A program made the position numbers and the translations under genes. 64,000 nucleotides of DNA from NCBI GenBank assembly GCA_010405405.1, contig MU004231.1, positions 1 through 64,000 on the forward strand. The letters are read 5' to 3'. Below the pieces are notes generated by a model. The model was given only the letters and a program-made list of their open reading frames with translations, did not search any database and was not told the origin of the DNA. Numbering within the stretch: position 1 is the stretch's first letter; each line of letters opens with the position of its first letter. Below are positions 45,642 through 57,083 of this stretch, piece after piece. Origin of the DNA: Microthyrium microscopicum. Taxonomy: Eukaryota; Ascomycota; Dothideomycetes; Microthyriales; Microthyriaceae.

Positions 45642-48600
45642 ATGGAGAGCTTCGATTCAGACAGTGACACAACACTCCCTTGGGAGCCATCAGCCCTTTT
45701 GGAGGTCTATAACGAGAAGGTGGGCTTGGAGACTTTCACTGTCAAAGGTACGACTTCCTTTTGAGGTGATCTCGTGGGCGCGACCTATGTTTCTACTTGC
45801 AGAAGTCTTAATCATTTGAATGTTGCGCTGTCATGTGGACATATGTTATTCTCCTGCGCGTTCTTTCCAAATACTTCAAACCTCCCAAAACTAACTCATT
45901 CGTAGAACTTTCTTCTGACCATATGGAAACCGCTGAAATCCAAGAAATAAAGATGCCCGATGCGCGTATTGAACAGTACAATGTTCCAACACAACAATCC
46001 TCAGCAGCGCTGGAGTTCGAAAACATCAAAAGACAATGCCCTGTCCTCGCTTCCACTGGCTGCAACGCCGATTTTTGCCAATCAGGCCGCATGCTCCACA
46101 CAGACGAGCCAAGAGTTGGAGAGAACCGACCCATTGAAGTTGTCATGAACGAAGCAGAGCAATTCCTACGAGAAATGCTACAGGGAGGCCTCTTCAGCAC
46201 TATCGATGAATGTGAGGAGCGCATAAGAGTCGTCCACGCGGAAATATGCTCCAACTCACGCCACGGCATCATTCCCGGACAAGAACAGCTTGGATTTGTT
46301 GGAGGAATTTATTACCAGTCCACACAGGAGCTGGAATTTGGTCTGCGGAGATCATGGCGTAATGCGCGAAAGTGTATAATGCGCTCGCAGCACGAAACAC
46401 TTGTGCTGAAAGACCTGAGACACATCACATCCAGTCTGGAGATGGCCAATGAGGTTATCAAAGGTATGCAGGAAGCCTTCAACAAAGGCAGTATTCGGCC
46501 GACGACTTTTGTTTTTCCCGCGCGCACCGTTGACCAACGAGGACCGATGATCATAAGTCAGCAGTTACTCGCTTTCGCCGGCTATAAAATGAATGATGGA
46601 AGCATTCTGGGGGATCCTGCCAATGTTCAGTTGACGAAAGATATTATCGAGCTTGGATGGACACCACCTGAATATAAAACGAGATGGGATCTCTTACCCT
46701 TCGTCACGCTGGCCGAGAACGCAGCACCCGCCATCGTTGAATTGCCATTGAATCTCCAGAAGCTTGTACAAATTCGACATCCTCGATATGAATCCGCCTT
46801 TGAAGACTTGGACCTAAAATGGGTAGCTGCACCAGCTCTAAGCAGACTCGGATTCGATATAGGAGGCGTTCAGTATACAGCAACTCCATTCATCGGCTGG
46901 TTCATGGATGCGGAAATCGGAGTACGGAATCTAGCAGACAGCTTTCGGTATAACGTTCTCCCTGACGTAGTCAAAGCTTTGAAGTTGGAAGGTAGCAAAG
47001 ACTACGATGATATGGACGATCTTCCTGAGTACGAAAAGCTCGCTTTACTCTCAAGAGCACAGGCAGAGCTTACCTACGCTGTCACTTGGTCGTTCCAGAA
47101 CGCGGGAGTCTCCATCTCCGATTCATTCACAGCATCTGCAAACTATATTGAGTTTGACGATGCCTTCAAAGCGAAGCATGGATATCGGCTACCAAGTGAC
47201 CCTTATTGGCTTGCTCCACCACAGGGAAGCATAGTACCAATCTGGCATCGTGGAGGTGCGCCGAATTATCAACCAAAACCACTGATTGCAAAGCATGTCC
47301 TGAATCCGATGAAGGCATGGCGAAGAGAAGTGGCGAGATATGTCAAGGCTGGTACACCAGTGCCCGAGATCATAATCAAGAAGAACTCGTACAGCTCGCC
47401 AGTACGGCAGCTGGCGCCCGTCAGTGCCAAAGCTATTCCCAACCAAATTATCGCACAATCCATTTCCGTGGCAACTTCGATCACAACACAATTCATCAGC
47501 AATAAACTTCAAGGTTTTGAAGCCTTGATGGGTACCGACAGCTGCCATATTGCAATTCATTACTGCACTGCTGGAACGACAGCTCGAAAATTAGCGGATA
47601 AGCTTCACAAGAAGATCGCCATGTACCTTGCAAAGACCACAAGTAAAGTGATCTTACACAACATCGCAACCCTGGACGCCATTGAAGTTGACGAACTTGG
47701 ACCAAATACTCTACTGCTATTAGTAGTAAGTTCGACAGGTTTTGGCGATATTCCAGCAAATGGGCAAGCGTTCTACAACGCCTGCAAGCTTCGAGAGAAC
47801 AGCACCCCAAAGCTGAACTTTAGATTTTCTCTCTTTGGCAATGGCGATAGCAGATATGCAGACTCATATAACGGAGGCGCATTGAAGGTTTTGGAGGCGC
47901 TTAATGGAATTGGAGGCACTTCACTCGGTGGATCTGGCTTCTTTGATGCAGATACTGCCTTGGAACCTGTGCCAACCCAAGCATTGGACCGATGGTTTCA
48001 TGCATTACAACAGCCATATGATGCCGCCTTGGGAGTCAACGGCCAAATGACCATTCATGACAGCAAAGGAAATATCACAATTCCACTCAAGCGAGGATCA
48101 ATAGTTGATCCATGGACACTCTTAGTCCAGCAACTCAAGATTCTGACTGCGCAGTTCGTCCCGGCCACCATCGTCGATATAAAGCGCGGCTCAGAACTGC
48201 CTGGAACTGGTTCCATGATAGTGACGCTTGATGTGGGAGCGACCCCTTGCGTGCATCTGGGCTGCATTCAGGTATTGCCAGTGAATTCGCCAGCAAAAGT
48301 TGAGACAATTCTGAGCTTGCTGAATCTTGATGGAAGCGAATGGCTTGATCTTTCAAAGACCGAGGCAATCATCGGGATTACAAATAAGCGATTCTTTGCG
48401 GAGCTCGTGGATTTGGAGGCACCTTTCTCAGATCTTGCGTGGATATCACAGCTCAAGATTGGCGAAAACATACCAGAAGCATCTATAGATGGACTCGGCT
48501 CTTTCAAAGTGCTCCAATACCTTCAATCGCAAGGCCTATTTCCTGAGTATGTCTCGCAGGAAGTGCGTAAAAATATCATTCTGTCCATGCGTCTGCTCAC

Positions 48601-49219
48601 AGAACGAGTATTCTCCGTGGCCTCTTCGGCACCTGTTCTTCGGCTGAAAGGGTCCCAGAAGCGGACATGCAACGAAGTCGATATTATGGTCAAGTCCGTC
48701 GCCAACGGGCGCTTCAGCGATGCGTTTCTCTCCGCTTGCTCTCTTCCCGTCGCATTACAAGTTCGGAGCATCGAAGCTGCTTGCACGCGTAAACTGACAG
48801 AATGGACTGGGCAAACTCATATGGTCGCTATTGCAACTGGTGCTGGCTTTGGTCCTGTGAGAGCTCTTTTGCAGCGTCAGATTGGGCTTTCTCGGGAGAA
48901 GAGTATGTCCGTCTTTGTCGGCGTCAAAGCATGCGATGTCTCGCTCATATCCGATGTATTGGACGAAGCAGCCATCAGTGGCATCGCCGACGTTGTGGAT
49001 ATTGTGCCAAGCAACGAAAACAAGCTTCGGATTCAGGATAGATTCTTGGAACCTTGTAATCGTCAACATCTGAAGAAGAAGATTGAAGGTGATGGTGCTC
49101 TGGTGTTCATCTGTTCTGGGCAGATCCAAGCGACGGAGATAATTCGCAAGCTAGATGAGGTTGTGGATGGGGAAATAAGAGTAATTCTCGGAGAGCGACT
49201 GATCTTGGAGGTTTATTAG
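45642..49219 (+). CDS. Nitric-oxide-synthase-like protein: NOS oxygenase + flavodoxin + FAD/NADPH reductase
   Basis: Two exons: 45642-45747 and 45906-49219, giving 1139 residues. The 158-bp intron has a GTACGA donor, ACTAAC branch and CGTAG acceptor; phase fits. Oxygenase (about 80-490): CX4C at 88-93 (GCNADFCQSG), the position of the NOS zinc site. The heme cysteine is Cys192 in RRSWRNARKCIMR. AGYKMNDGSILGDPANVQ and LKWVAAPALS follow. The substrate glutamate is Glu372 in GWFMDAEIGVRN. Trp470 stands before APPQGSIVPIWH in the pterin/dimer region. Flavodoxin-like domain (about 580-730): HYCTAGTTARKLADKL, VVSSTGFGDIPANGQAFY, FSLFGNGDSRYADSY. FAD/NADPH part (to 1139): ERVFSVASSAP in place of RXYS, and ATGAGFGPVRALLQRQ. 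Full animal-type NOS order, so electron transfer in one chain is plausible. Fungal NOS-like proteins are known, but their activity and physiological role are mostly untested. A short basic stretch (KAWRREVARYVKAG) sits where calmodulin binds in animal NOS; whether it binds is unknown. Confidence 0.93.
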
Positions 49220-49949
49220 CTTGACGAAGGAAGGCGAATGGTGAAGAGTAGAGTAAGCATAGCGAGGTGTCGGAGCAATTGCCAGTAGTGATAGATCAGG
49301 CTCTTTTCTTGCCCTCAAAAGCAATACACACGATTTTGATATTTTCTCTTCGCAACTGGCATGTCTTTTGTTCCTCATCTATTCTTTCCATGAAGTATCC
49401 AAGATTCTCAAAGTTTGAAGTCTTATCTGGCTCTATGGCACGCGCGCTGTTCCGAGGTTTATAAACACCACGTCTTGGTAATTGGATCTAGTAGTTGAAG
49501 AGTCGTAAGTAATGGTAGCCCAGTACGTTGCTCATGTAAATCCAGATTGACGAGAGCATGGGACCAATAAATGAAACCTAAGGGTATGTCGTTAGGTAGA
49601 ACTTAGAAGACAATCGAACGATAAGACCAACGTCAAATGAAAAGGGGCAGGGGCGATGAAAGCATCGAATCTCTCGTTCGTATTCATTTGGCGCCCCTTT
49701 TCAACACCAAGACCTGCCTCGATCTGGCCATAAGCAGAAGCAGCCTGACGTCAAGCATTGTGATGAGTTCTTTTCATCTGACTTCGTCGTGGTTGGCAAC
49801 TGTTCTTGCAACGTCAATCGTGGGTCTGTCTGAAAGATGTCGCAGAGTGTTATGCTCTCCATGACACGAATGCGCTTTCTCATGTCAACGTGGACGCGTA
49901 TTCAAGACAGTAACTTCATCACCAAGGACGGCTTCGAGAATAAGCGGTC
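49220..49949. other. Intergenic, no gene seen
   Basis: 730 bp between the NOS-like gene and the HET gene. Only short unsupported frames. Confidence 0.4.
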
Positions 49950-51872
49950 ATGTCACAAGCGCTTTATGAAGACCTAAAACTGGACGCGAACCAGACACGC
50001 GTTCTCGTACTGCAGCCATGCCGAAAAGACAAGGACCCCATCGTGTGTTACCTGGAGATTGTCGACTTGACTAGTGGATCATCTTCAATCAATTTTGAGG
50101 CACTATCTTACGTTTGGGGCAACCTATCTGACCGGCGCGATATTCAAATTGGGCCTCATGTTGTGGCCGTCACCCTGAACTTGGAGAAAGCGCTGCGCTG
50201 TCTTCGTGGTCGGAAGCGTAGTCGGCGACTATGGGTAGATGCCGTCTCAATTAATCAGAATGACATCCCGGAACGAAACTATCAGGTCAAGCTAATGTCT
50301 AGCATCTATCGAGATGCCAAAAAGGTACTCGTCTGGCTTGGTGAATCAGACAAGGACATTGAACGCACTGTCAAGTGGATGCGAAGATCTCTATCTCCGG
50401 GCTTCTTCGACGTCTCTATTGCCAAAGGGACCAATGACTCAAAATGGCATTCAAAAACAGATTCTCCTAAGGATATTCCTGCATCAAATCCAGTCACGAA
50501 TTGGTTCCGGAGGTCCCTGCTCTGCGGATCTGGTGAGATCGCCACAACTGACATCAAGTCGGATCATGGGATGCAAAAGCTGCTTGAAAACCCGTATTGG
50601 CAGCGAATGTGGACTTGTCAAGAGTTTGCACTGGCTAGTTGGGATCCCATTGTGATCTGCGGTCGAAGCTCTTTCGAGGCTAGTTATCTATGGCCAGCTT
50701 TGCACGCCAAAGGACTTCTTCAAGACATGTCGATGCTCTGGACGGAGGATGGGATTATCAACAACGGCTTTACCTCGAATTTCCCCAACATTCAGACATC
50801 TATCTTAATCAGACACGCTATGGACAACAGAGGATTGCTTCCGTACCGGCTCGAACCTAGTCTTGGTTTGTTCCTCAGCATGACTTGCGCCAGAGAATGT
50901 ATAGACCCCAAGGATAAGATATATGCGCTTTATGGATTGGTGCAGCATCAGGATACATTGCCTGCTGCGGACTACGAAAAGTCCACAGAAACTATTGTTA
51001 AGGAGACCTTGTCGTTCCTGATCAACGAAAGGGATGAGGTTGATGTTTATAGCTTCCTAGGCACCTTCTCAAAATCCGACAAAGTATCCTTTTCATCATG
51101 GGTCCCAAACCTATCAGATGGCAGCTTACGCTCCGCAAAATGCCCAGCACATTTCATCAGTCGTGAGATCTGCTCGCATGGTGGATTTCGATTTGGTGGC
51201 GCTCAAGATCAGCACAACGGTCGTGTTTCCCCGGACCTTACTACCCTCGTTGTCCACGGAATTCAGATTGACAGACTACAGAAGATATTTGTGTTGGGTA
51301 ACAACCTATCGCAACTGCGGACACAGATTATCGAAATTCAGGAATTGCTGAAACACAATCAATCCATCAATAGACGCGAGCTCTCAATGGTCAAAACAAG
51401 TGAAAATCAACGTCCTATAGCTGAGCTCATCAACAAACCAGGAGTACAAAACCTGTGGACAACTTTAGCTCCACGATTCGATGACAACCATGGCATCAAA
51501 GACATGGACTCTTTACCTGTCCAATTCGAAAAGTTTCTAGGCACCTCAGACATTGTTGACGGAGTATATCCAGGAATGCGAGCTTCTCCCGCCCTTGTGC
51601 AAGCTCTTGAACATATGTTTGGCCGGTCATTCTTCATTACAGAACAGGGAATATTCGGCGTGAGCGTCCCTGATGTCCAAGATGGCGATGAGCTTGCGCT
51701 ACTCTATGGCTTCAAAGTTCCATATATTCTGCGAAGAAGTCCTGAATACCTTGGCGCGCATTCAGAACCTTTCTTAATGGTAGGTGGAGCATATGTTTCG
51801 GGCGTGATGCTTGGTGAACTTGCTGCCGTGGAAGGCTTGAGTTCTCGCATGAAAGCTTTGAAGATAATATGA
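49950..51872 (+). CDS. HET-domain protein
   Basis: Single exon, 640 residues. The N-terminal HET domain is well preserved: FEALSYVWGN (about 49-58), VTLNLEKALRCLRG, LWVDAVSINQNDIPERNYQV (about 93-112), then MSSIYRDAKKVLVWLG. The middle has the usual long HET-family body (WQRMWTCQEFALAS; CIDPKDKIYALYGLV), and the C terminus shows the common ending ALLYGFKVPYILR ... FLMVGGAYVSGVMLGE. HET proteins act in nonself recognition between fungal strains and can trigger cell death. No partner STAND or prion-type gene is seen beside it. The gene looks intact. Confidence 0.93.
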   Translation: MSQALYEDLKLDANQTRVLVLQPCRKDKDPIVCYLEIVDLTSGSSSINFEALSYVWGNLSDRRDIQIGPHVVAVTLNLEKALRCLRGRKRSRRLWVDAVSINQNDIPERNYQVKLMSSIYRDAKKVLVWLGESDKDIERTVKWMRRSLSPGFFDVSIAKGTNDSKWHSKTDSPKDIPASNPVTNWFRRSLLCGSGEIATTDIKSDHGMQKLLENPYWQRMWTCQEFALASWDPIVICGRSSFEASYLWPALHAKGLLQDMSMLWTEDGIINNGFTSNFPNIQTSILIRHAMDNRGLLPYRLEPSLGLFLSMTCARECIDPKDKIYALYGLVQHQDTLPAADYEKSTETIVKETLSFLINERDEVDVYSFLGTFSKSDKVSFSSWVPNLSDGSLRSAKCPAHFISREICSHGGFRFGGAQDQHNGRVSPDLTTLVVHGIQIDRLQKIFVLGNNLSQLRTQIIEIQELLKHNQSINRRELSMVKTSENQRPIAELINKPGVQNLWTTLAPRFDDNHGIKDMDSLPVQFEKFLGTSDIVDGVYPGMRASPALVQALEHMFGRSFFITEQGIFGVSVPDVQDGDELALLYGFKVPYILRRSPEYLGAHSEPFLMVGGAYVSGVMLGELAAVEGLSSRMKALKII

Positions 51873-52656
51873 TTCATCATATTGGTGAAGAAACCGAAGT
51901 ACCTGCTTTACGCGCTTATGATATCAGATCCCAAAAATGGGGCAAAAACGAAAATGTCAGAACACCGGTACGAATGAGCAGATACTACTCGTCAGTTGGA
52001 CTCGGATTCTAATGGCATTGTCATGATGACTTATATTTCTGATGAATAGAGCAACGTATATGACATTCGTTGAGGGTACCATTTCAAACGAACGAATTAC
52101 GTCTTATGCGAAATGAAATTGGAAATCGTAAGAAACAGATTCTGCTATCAATTGAAGTTGGGAGAAGGTTGCGTATTAGCACACATCACAGTCACTTCTC
52201 GACTGGATCTGAGGGATCAAAGTGATCTTTTGAGAGAAATGTCCGACCCATGGAACTACCTATAAGGGAATGAACTCCGCAACCTTGCCTCGCGAACTTT
52301 CTCGTAACTGCACCATTGAACCATTCCGTAATTGCTTCTCTTTGGAGTCTGGACCGGACTTGACGTCGAACTGGAAGCTCTTTTTAGAGGCCCTTCTCTC
52401 CAATTCTTTCAAACTCGTTCCAGAGTCCATGCTATAGGCTTTCACACAACGAATCGAGCGACAGCGAGGAGATATCCACGGATCTTTGACACCTGCCTTT
52501 CATATCAGAAATCATGTAGCGAATGGCTAAGCTAGCAAGGAATTGCCCCTGGGAGTCTATGAGACCTCACTACCACCACGAACTGGCACCGAAATTGCCA
52601 ACTGCCTTGAAAAATCCTCCAAGCTACTAGACTTACTTATTACCCGGTGAAAGCCT
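51873..52656. other. Intergenic with one lower-strand open fragment
   Basis: A lower-strand frame (52260-52445, 61 codons, Lys/Glu/Ser-rich) could be the far 3' part of the decayed gene at 52657-53134. Otherwise nothing is seen. Confidence 0.3.
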
Positions 52657-53134
52657 TCAGAGCACGCATAGACCACCATTGAATTGATAAATCACGCTAT
52701 CACAATTTTCTGGCCTTTCAATGCTTCTCAACGAGTAGTATTCCTCCGCTAGAATATCGAGTACTCTGCCCTGAAAGCTATGGCTGTATTCTGGACATAG
52801 AGGCCGATGTGCTGACTTCCAGCTCATATCTCCTTCCAATCTGGGTATCACTGTTCTGCGGCCAAAGAAGTGTTTCAAGCTACGTGTAGCTCCTAGAAAC
52901 GTGGTTTTTATATGATGTGCAGTTCTAGTAAAGTTATCTGTGTATCGTATGATACCCAGCAAAGAATTTTGAGGCTTTGACTACTACTTCTATCAGAGTG
53001 TTGTGTATTATCGCCAACAATGCTTCAATAGGCTCTTCCGGTTTCTTGGGCAGCGGGTTTATCTCCTGCCACGGGATGTGTTCCAACTTGCAAATCCATC
53101 CATGCAGCAACTTAATGTTCACATATCGAATCAT
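52657..53134 (-). pseudogene. Unknown lower-strand gene fragment, probably decayed
   Basis: Two protein-like lower-strand pieces lie head to tail. One starts MIRYVNIKLLHGWICKLEHI (53134-52934). The other contains the Arg/Lys-rich stretch ATRSLKHFFGRRTVIPRLEG and ends at 52657. They lie in different frames and overlap. The only GT..AG that would join them in phase is about 31 bp long, shorter than any intron in this window, so a frame break is more likely. No family recognised. Confidence 0.35.
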
Positions 53135-53773
53135 GGTGGATTGGCGCTAGTTAGCCCTACAAACGACCAACTGGTCCAACGATCAAGGGTTACCCATTAT
53201 GGACTTCAAGATGTTGTTGGGATAAACCCTGAGAACAGTATGAATTCCTTCTTTGAACCAAGAATCTGACTCGGAGCTTCGTAACAAAGCGATCATGGTC
53301 ACCTCGTGGACATTCTACGATTGGTATATGATCTATTCGATCAATCTAGCTCATAATCCTTCCCGAATGGTTAAATATTCCTTGCATCGAATCATCGATC
53401 ATCCCGACTTGAATAACTCTACTCTGCATGGCATTGAAACCCTGAACCCCTTCGGCAACGTGTCAAATGATCTAAGCTTCAATCGGAGCTTTGATATTCC
53501 AAGAAATGGTTTCCACATGGAAGCTTACTATCTATCGTCCTACTAGTTGTAGAACAAACTAACCAATCCGGCAATGGCCTCATCTACTGGGGCTTGAGAG
53601 CCTCCCAAGGATCGTCTAAGCATGGTAACTCTACGTGCTTTTACACACCCGCTCGCCAATTTCTGGTCACTGCGCCAGACGGTTGTCATTCTTACTTTTT
53701 GTGTTGGGTTCAGGTACTCCAAGCTTGTTGTTCAACGCACTCTTGGTGCTGGCTACGCCAGCTGAATGACGAG

Positions 53774-55498
53774 ATGTCCGAAATAGGGAAACCAGAGCCT
53801 GGAAGCGACATATTTTTCACCTCATATTTCATCCCGCTTTCAATCGTAGGCAAATGGCCTCCACCTAGCGGCGCAAATGCTGAGCGAAGGACCTGGTATG
53901 TGCCGTATGCGATATTTCTGCAGGTGATCGCTGCGCTGTGTGTCGCGATACGATTCTACGCCACTTATACAAAGCGAATACGGGCATTTGGAATTGATGA
54001 CGTTCTTATAATAGGTGGAATGGTAAGAATCAAGACGACAACTTGCTGTTGCGCATGCTGACTCAATTGAGGTATTCGCCATAGCCTTCACCGCCTCGTC
54101 AATATATGGTACGCATTTTCGATCCAAAAATCATCACCCTCACTGACATTAGTAAAGGCGTGCTCCATGCTGGGTTCGATACGCACATATGGGAAAATCT
54201 GCTTACAGGCGAACAAGCTGGATTTGTATGAACATTGAGATACTGCTTTTCAGACCACTCTAACAATCACAGGTCGCCTGGATCAGCGAGATATTGTTCC
54301 TCGCGAGTAATTGCTTGACTAAATTATCAGTCTTGCACTTTCAACGACGTTTGATACAACGAACCCATAATCCTATCATACTCCGCGCTATCGACCTCGG
54401 AATCGCTTTCACGATCGTCTACTTTTTCGCCTTCGTCCTCTTCCTCATGTTTGCTTGCTCACCAACGAATGCGTCTTGGAAATCAATGAACATTAATTAC
54501 AATCAGCCTTACAAATGCGTACACAGAAACGTTATTGACCCTATGGTTGGCGCTTTGTCTGCCGTCAGCGATGTCTACGCTTTAATTGTTCCAGAAATCC
54601 TCATATATAAGTTGCGCATGGAAAGAAAGAAGAAGGTGGTACTCTATATCATATTTGGTTCAGGTCTCATGCAAGTATACAGAATGAAACCTACCTGAAA
54701 GACATCTAACACCCCTATAGTGTATCTGGTGCAGGATTGGCACGAGCAGTCTGGCTAGGACGACTTTCAACAGACTCACTGCGAGATCTCACTTGGGTTG
54801 GGTATAACATTCTCGTTTGGACTCAATTGGAACAACAGGTAGCGCTGATTACTGCTTGCGCACCTGCACTGAAAGCTTTCATAAGCAATGTCAAGACTGG
54901 CGAGACTCGGACTGGAGGGTCAACCTACAAAGGATCAAATTACGGAACAGAGTTGAATTCTGGCAGTAACTTTCAGAGCGGTACAAACATGAAACTGGAG
55001 AAGGAAATTGCCTATAACAAAGGCATTTTGGTGGAGCAACGAGTATCATTGAACAGTGTCCTTATCTCATCTTCGGCATCTGGAAAATCTGCTTCAAAGC
55101 CTTTCAATGAGGTGACTGTTGAGACAAACAAACTGGACGACATCAACGAGATACAAGAAAGGCCTTCTTTCTCCTCTCCAACAAGAATGAGTCCCTCACC
55201 AGCGGACGAAATTCAAGATAGATCCTCGTTCTCATCACAAACAAGGTTGGATAAATCATATTCTTCATCGCGATCCGATCGGCCCAGCCCGGTAGAGGCC
55301 ACAGCATATTCTCCACATGCGACACGATATCCTATAGACGATTCACCCAAGGAACCGGCCTCAATATTACACGGCACGTTCTCACATTATCCAACAGAGC
55401 ATTACACACGCCCAGTGCCTGTTGCCAAAAATAGCTGGACTAACAAGCTTTCAAATCCAGCAAACCGATCAAAGGCGATGCGAGTGTTAGAAGGGTAA
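53774..55498 (+). CDS. Pth11-like / SAT4-family seven-helix membrane protein
   Basis: Five exons: 53774-54022, 54072-54108, 54158-54225, 54273-54670 and 54721-55498, totalling 1530 bp and 509 residues. Intron 4 (54671-54720) uses a GC donor (AT|GCAAGT) with CTAAC branch and TAG acceptor. It is the only choice that keeps FGSGLIVSGAGLARAVWLG in frame. Helices include YAIFLQVIAALCVAIRFYAT, FAIAFTASSIYG, VAWISEILFLASNCLTKLSV and AIDLGIAFTIVYFFAFVLFL, followed by CVHRNVIDPMVGALSAVSDVYA and LVWTQLEQQVALITACAPAL. The last three phrases are the hallmark of the fungal rhodopsin-domain (DUF-type, SAT4) family. A 240-residue Ser/Thr/Pro-rich cytosolic tail follows. Some family members are surface sensors; the ligand is unknown. 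Exon 2 is only 37 bp. Confidence 0.88.
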
Positions 55499-55847
55499 AG
55501 CAGCCAACCTGAATTTGTTTTGAATACTTTTAACTTGACGATATAATGATACCCAACTTTAAGTTCTTGCAACCTAAGCTGAATTCCTGTGTCCATATAT
55601 GTTCTATTTCAGGAAATAATACGTTTCTTCTTTTCATTACTAGAATCAAACGGTCTCTCGTTCATATACATTAGATGAATATCATTTGTATCTTGAAGAG
55701 AATGACTGATGGTCAAAGTAACGCATTGGTGGGATGCTGATCCTACCTCGGATAAATCAGGCATCATTCAATTACCAAGTCGCAGCCTCAGCCTCATGCT
55801 ACCAACTTTTCCATTTCCTCTATCTCTTTTCAAGCGGTGTTGATAAG

Positions 55848-57035
55848 ATGGGCTTCAGCGGTACAGCTCTGTTGCCATTGGTGTCAGAAGCTGACATACA
55901 GGCCCTTCTCGTAGACATCGGACTTCCAAGAGCAACATCTGCTGTTCCGTTAAACGCGGCGGCAGACTATCATTCCATATACATACTCAGCTTCGACAGC
56001 CATCCAAAATTGACAGACCTAAGCGGCGACAGAGTATTAGAGAATGAGATCGTGGAACTCGTCCTTCGAGTGGCTGGAACACAAATACCCAGCACAAAAA
56101 CAATCAATGAGATTGCATCAATTGAATGGGTGCGCAAGAACACTGAGAACATTCCCGTGCCAATCATACTTCGCTTTGATGCTAGCACGACGAACGCCCT
56201 GAAGCATGAGTACACTCTGATGAGCAAGGTTTCGGGTATCAGCGTTGACAGAATCTACAACAACTTGAGCCAGACAGCAAAAGACTCTTTGGTTGAACAA
56301 CTTGCCTCAATCGTTCACGAATTACATTCGCACACCTGGGACCGTGTCGGTGGACTGGCATTTGATATCCAAGGCGACATTATTCCAGGCCTAGTTGTCG
56401 AGGAGACATTTTGGCAAACACAAGATCTACCACTCTGGAACGATGGCACCTTGCTTGAGGACTTGAATATTTCGGGACCTTTTTCGACTTATGGAGGATA
56501 TGCTCTTGCGCATCTGGGAAAATATAACTATATGATCAATAAACACTCGAAGCTTAAGCCTTTCAGGTCTCTTGAGCCACATATTCAAGCTCTGGAAAAG
56601 AGCATAGTCTTGAAAGCAGGTGCGGTCAACGATGTACGGTACATTCTAGCTCACAGGGACCTGCATTTTGGAAACATTCTTTGTGATCCGGAAACCTGCA
56701 AGATCACAGCAGTATTGGACTGGGAGTTTGCTGGTGTATGTCCAGCCTTTCGATGGAATCCGGTCAGAGCGTTTCTGTGGAATTGCCAGAAAATTGACCA
56801 GAGTCAAGATGAGAAAGACGCCCTTTTCCAGAAGTTCGAAGCCATCTGCCTATCAAGCTATCCACGACTATTAGAGGGAACTAAGCCAAATAAAACACAG
56901 GAATTGGTTAGCACGGCCATCAATCACTTGAGGGCGATAATCGAAGTCTCGGTCAAGGGTGGTGCAGTTGACAGGATTTCAGCATGGGAAAGTATATTCA
57001 CAGAGTCTGTAGATGCCCTTTCACATGTGGCTTGA
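55848..57035 (+). CDS. APH/choline-kinase-fold phosphotransferase-family protein
   Basis: Single exon, 395 residues from the ATG at 55848; an in-frame ATG at 55734 would add 38 hydrophobic residues without family likeness. The kinase-like core is VSGISVDRIYNNLSQTAKDS (N-lobe end), then the catalytic loop ILAHRDLHFGNILCD (Asp about 271) and the metal-binding VLDWEFAGVCPAFRWNP (Asp about 291). These match the aminoglycoside phosphotransferase superfamily that is greatly expanded in filamentous ascomycetes. The usual HGD is HRD here, which is tolerated in the fold. The substrate is unknown; there is no evidence for drug resistance. Confidence 0.88.
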   Translation: MGFSGTALLPLVSEADIQALLVDIGLPRATSAVPLNAAADYHSIYILSFDSHPKLTDLSGDRVLENEIVELVLRVAGTQIPSTKTINEIASIEWVRKNTENIPVPIILRFDASTTNALKHEYTLMSKVSGISVDRIYNNLSQTAKDSLVEQLASIVHELHSHTWDRVGGLAFDIQGDIIPGLVVEETFWQTQDLPLWNDGTLLEDLNISGPFSTYGGYALAHLGKYNYMINKHSKLKPFRSLEPHIQALEKSIVLKAGAVNDVRYILAHRDLHFGNILCDPETCKITAVLDWEFAGVCPAFRWNPVRAFLWNCQKIDQSQDEKDALFQKFEAICLSSYPRLLEGTKPNKTQELVSTAINHLRAIIEVSVKGGAVDRISAWESIFTESVDALSHVA

Positions 57036-57083
57036 TAAATCGTTCTTATAGTCGAAGGACCCAAGAAGGGTTTTGCAGTGCAA

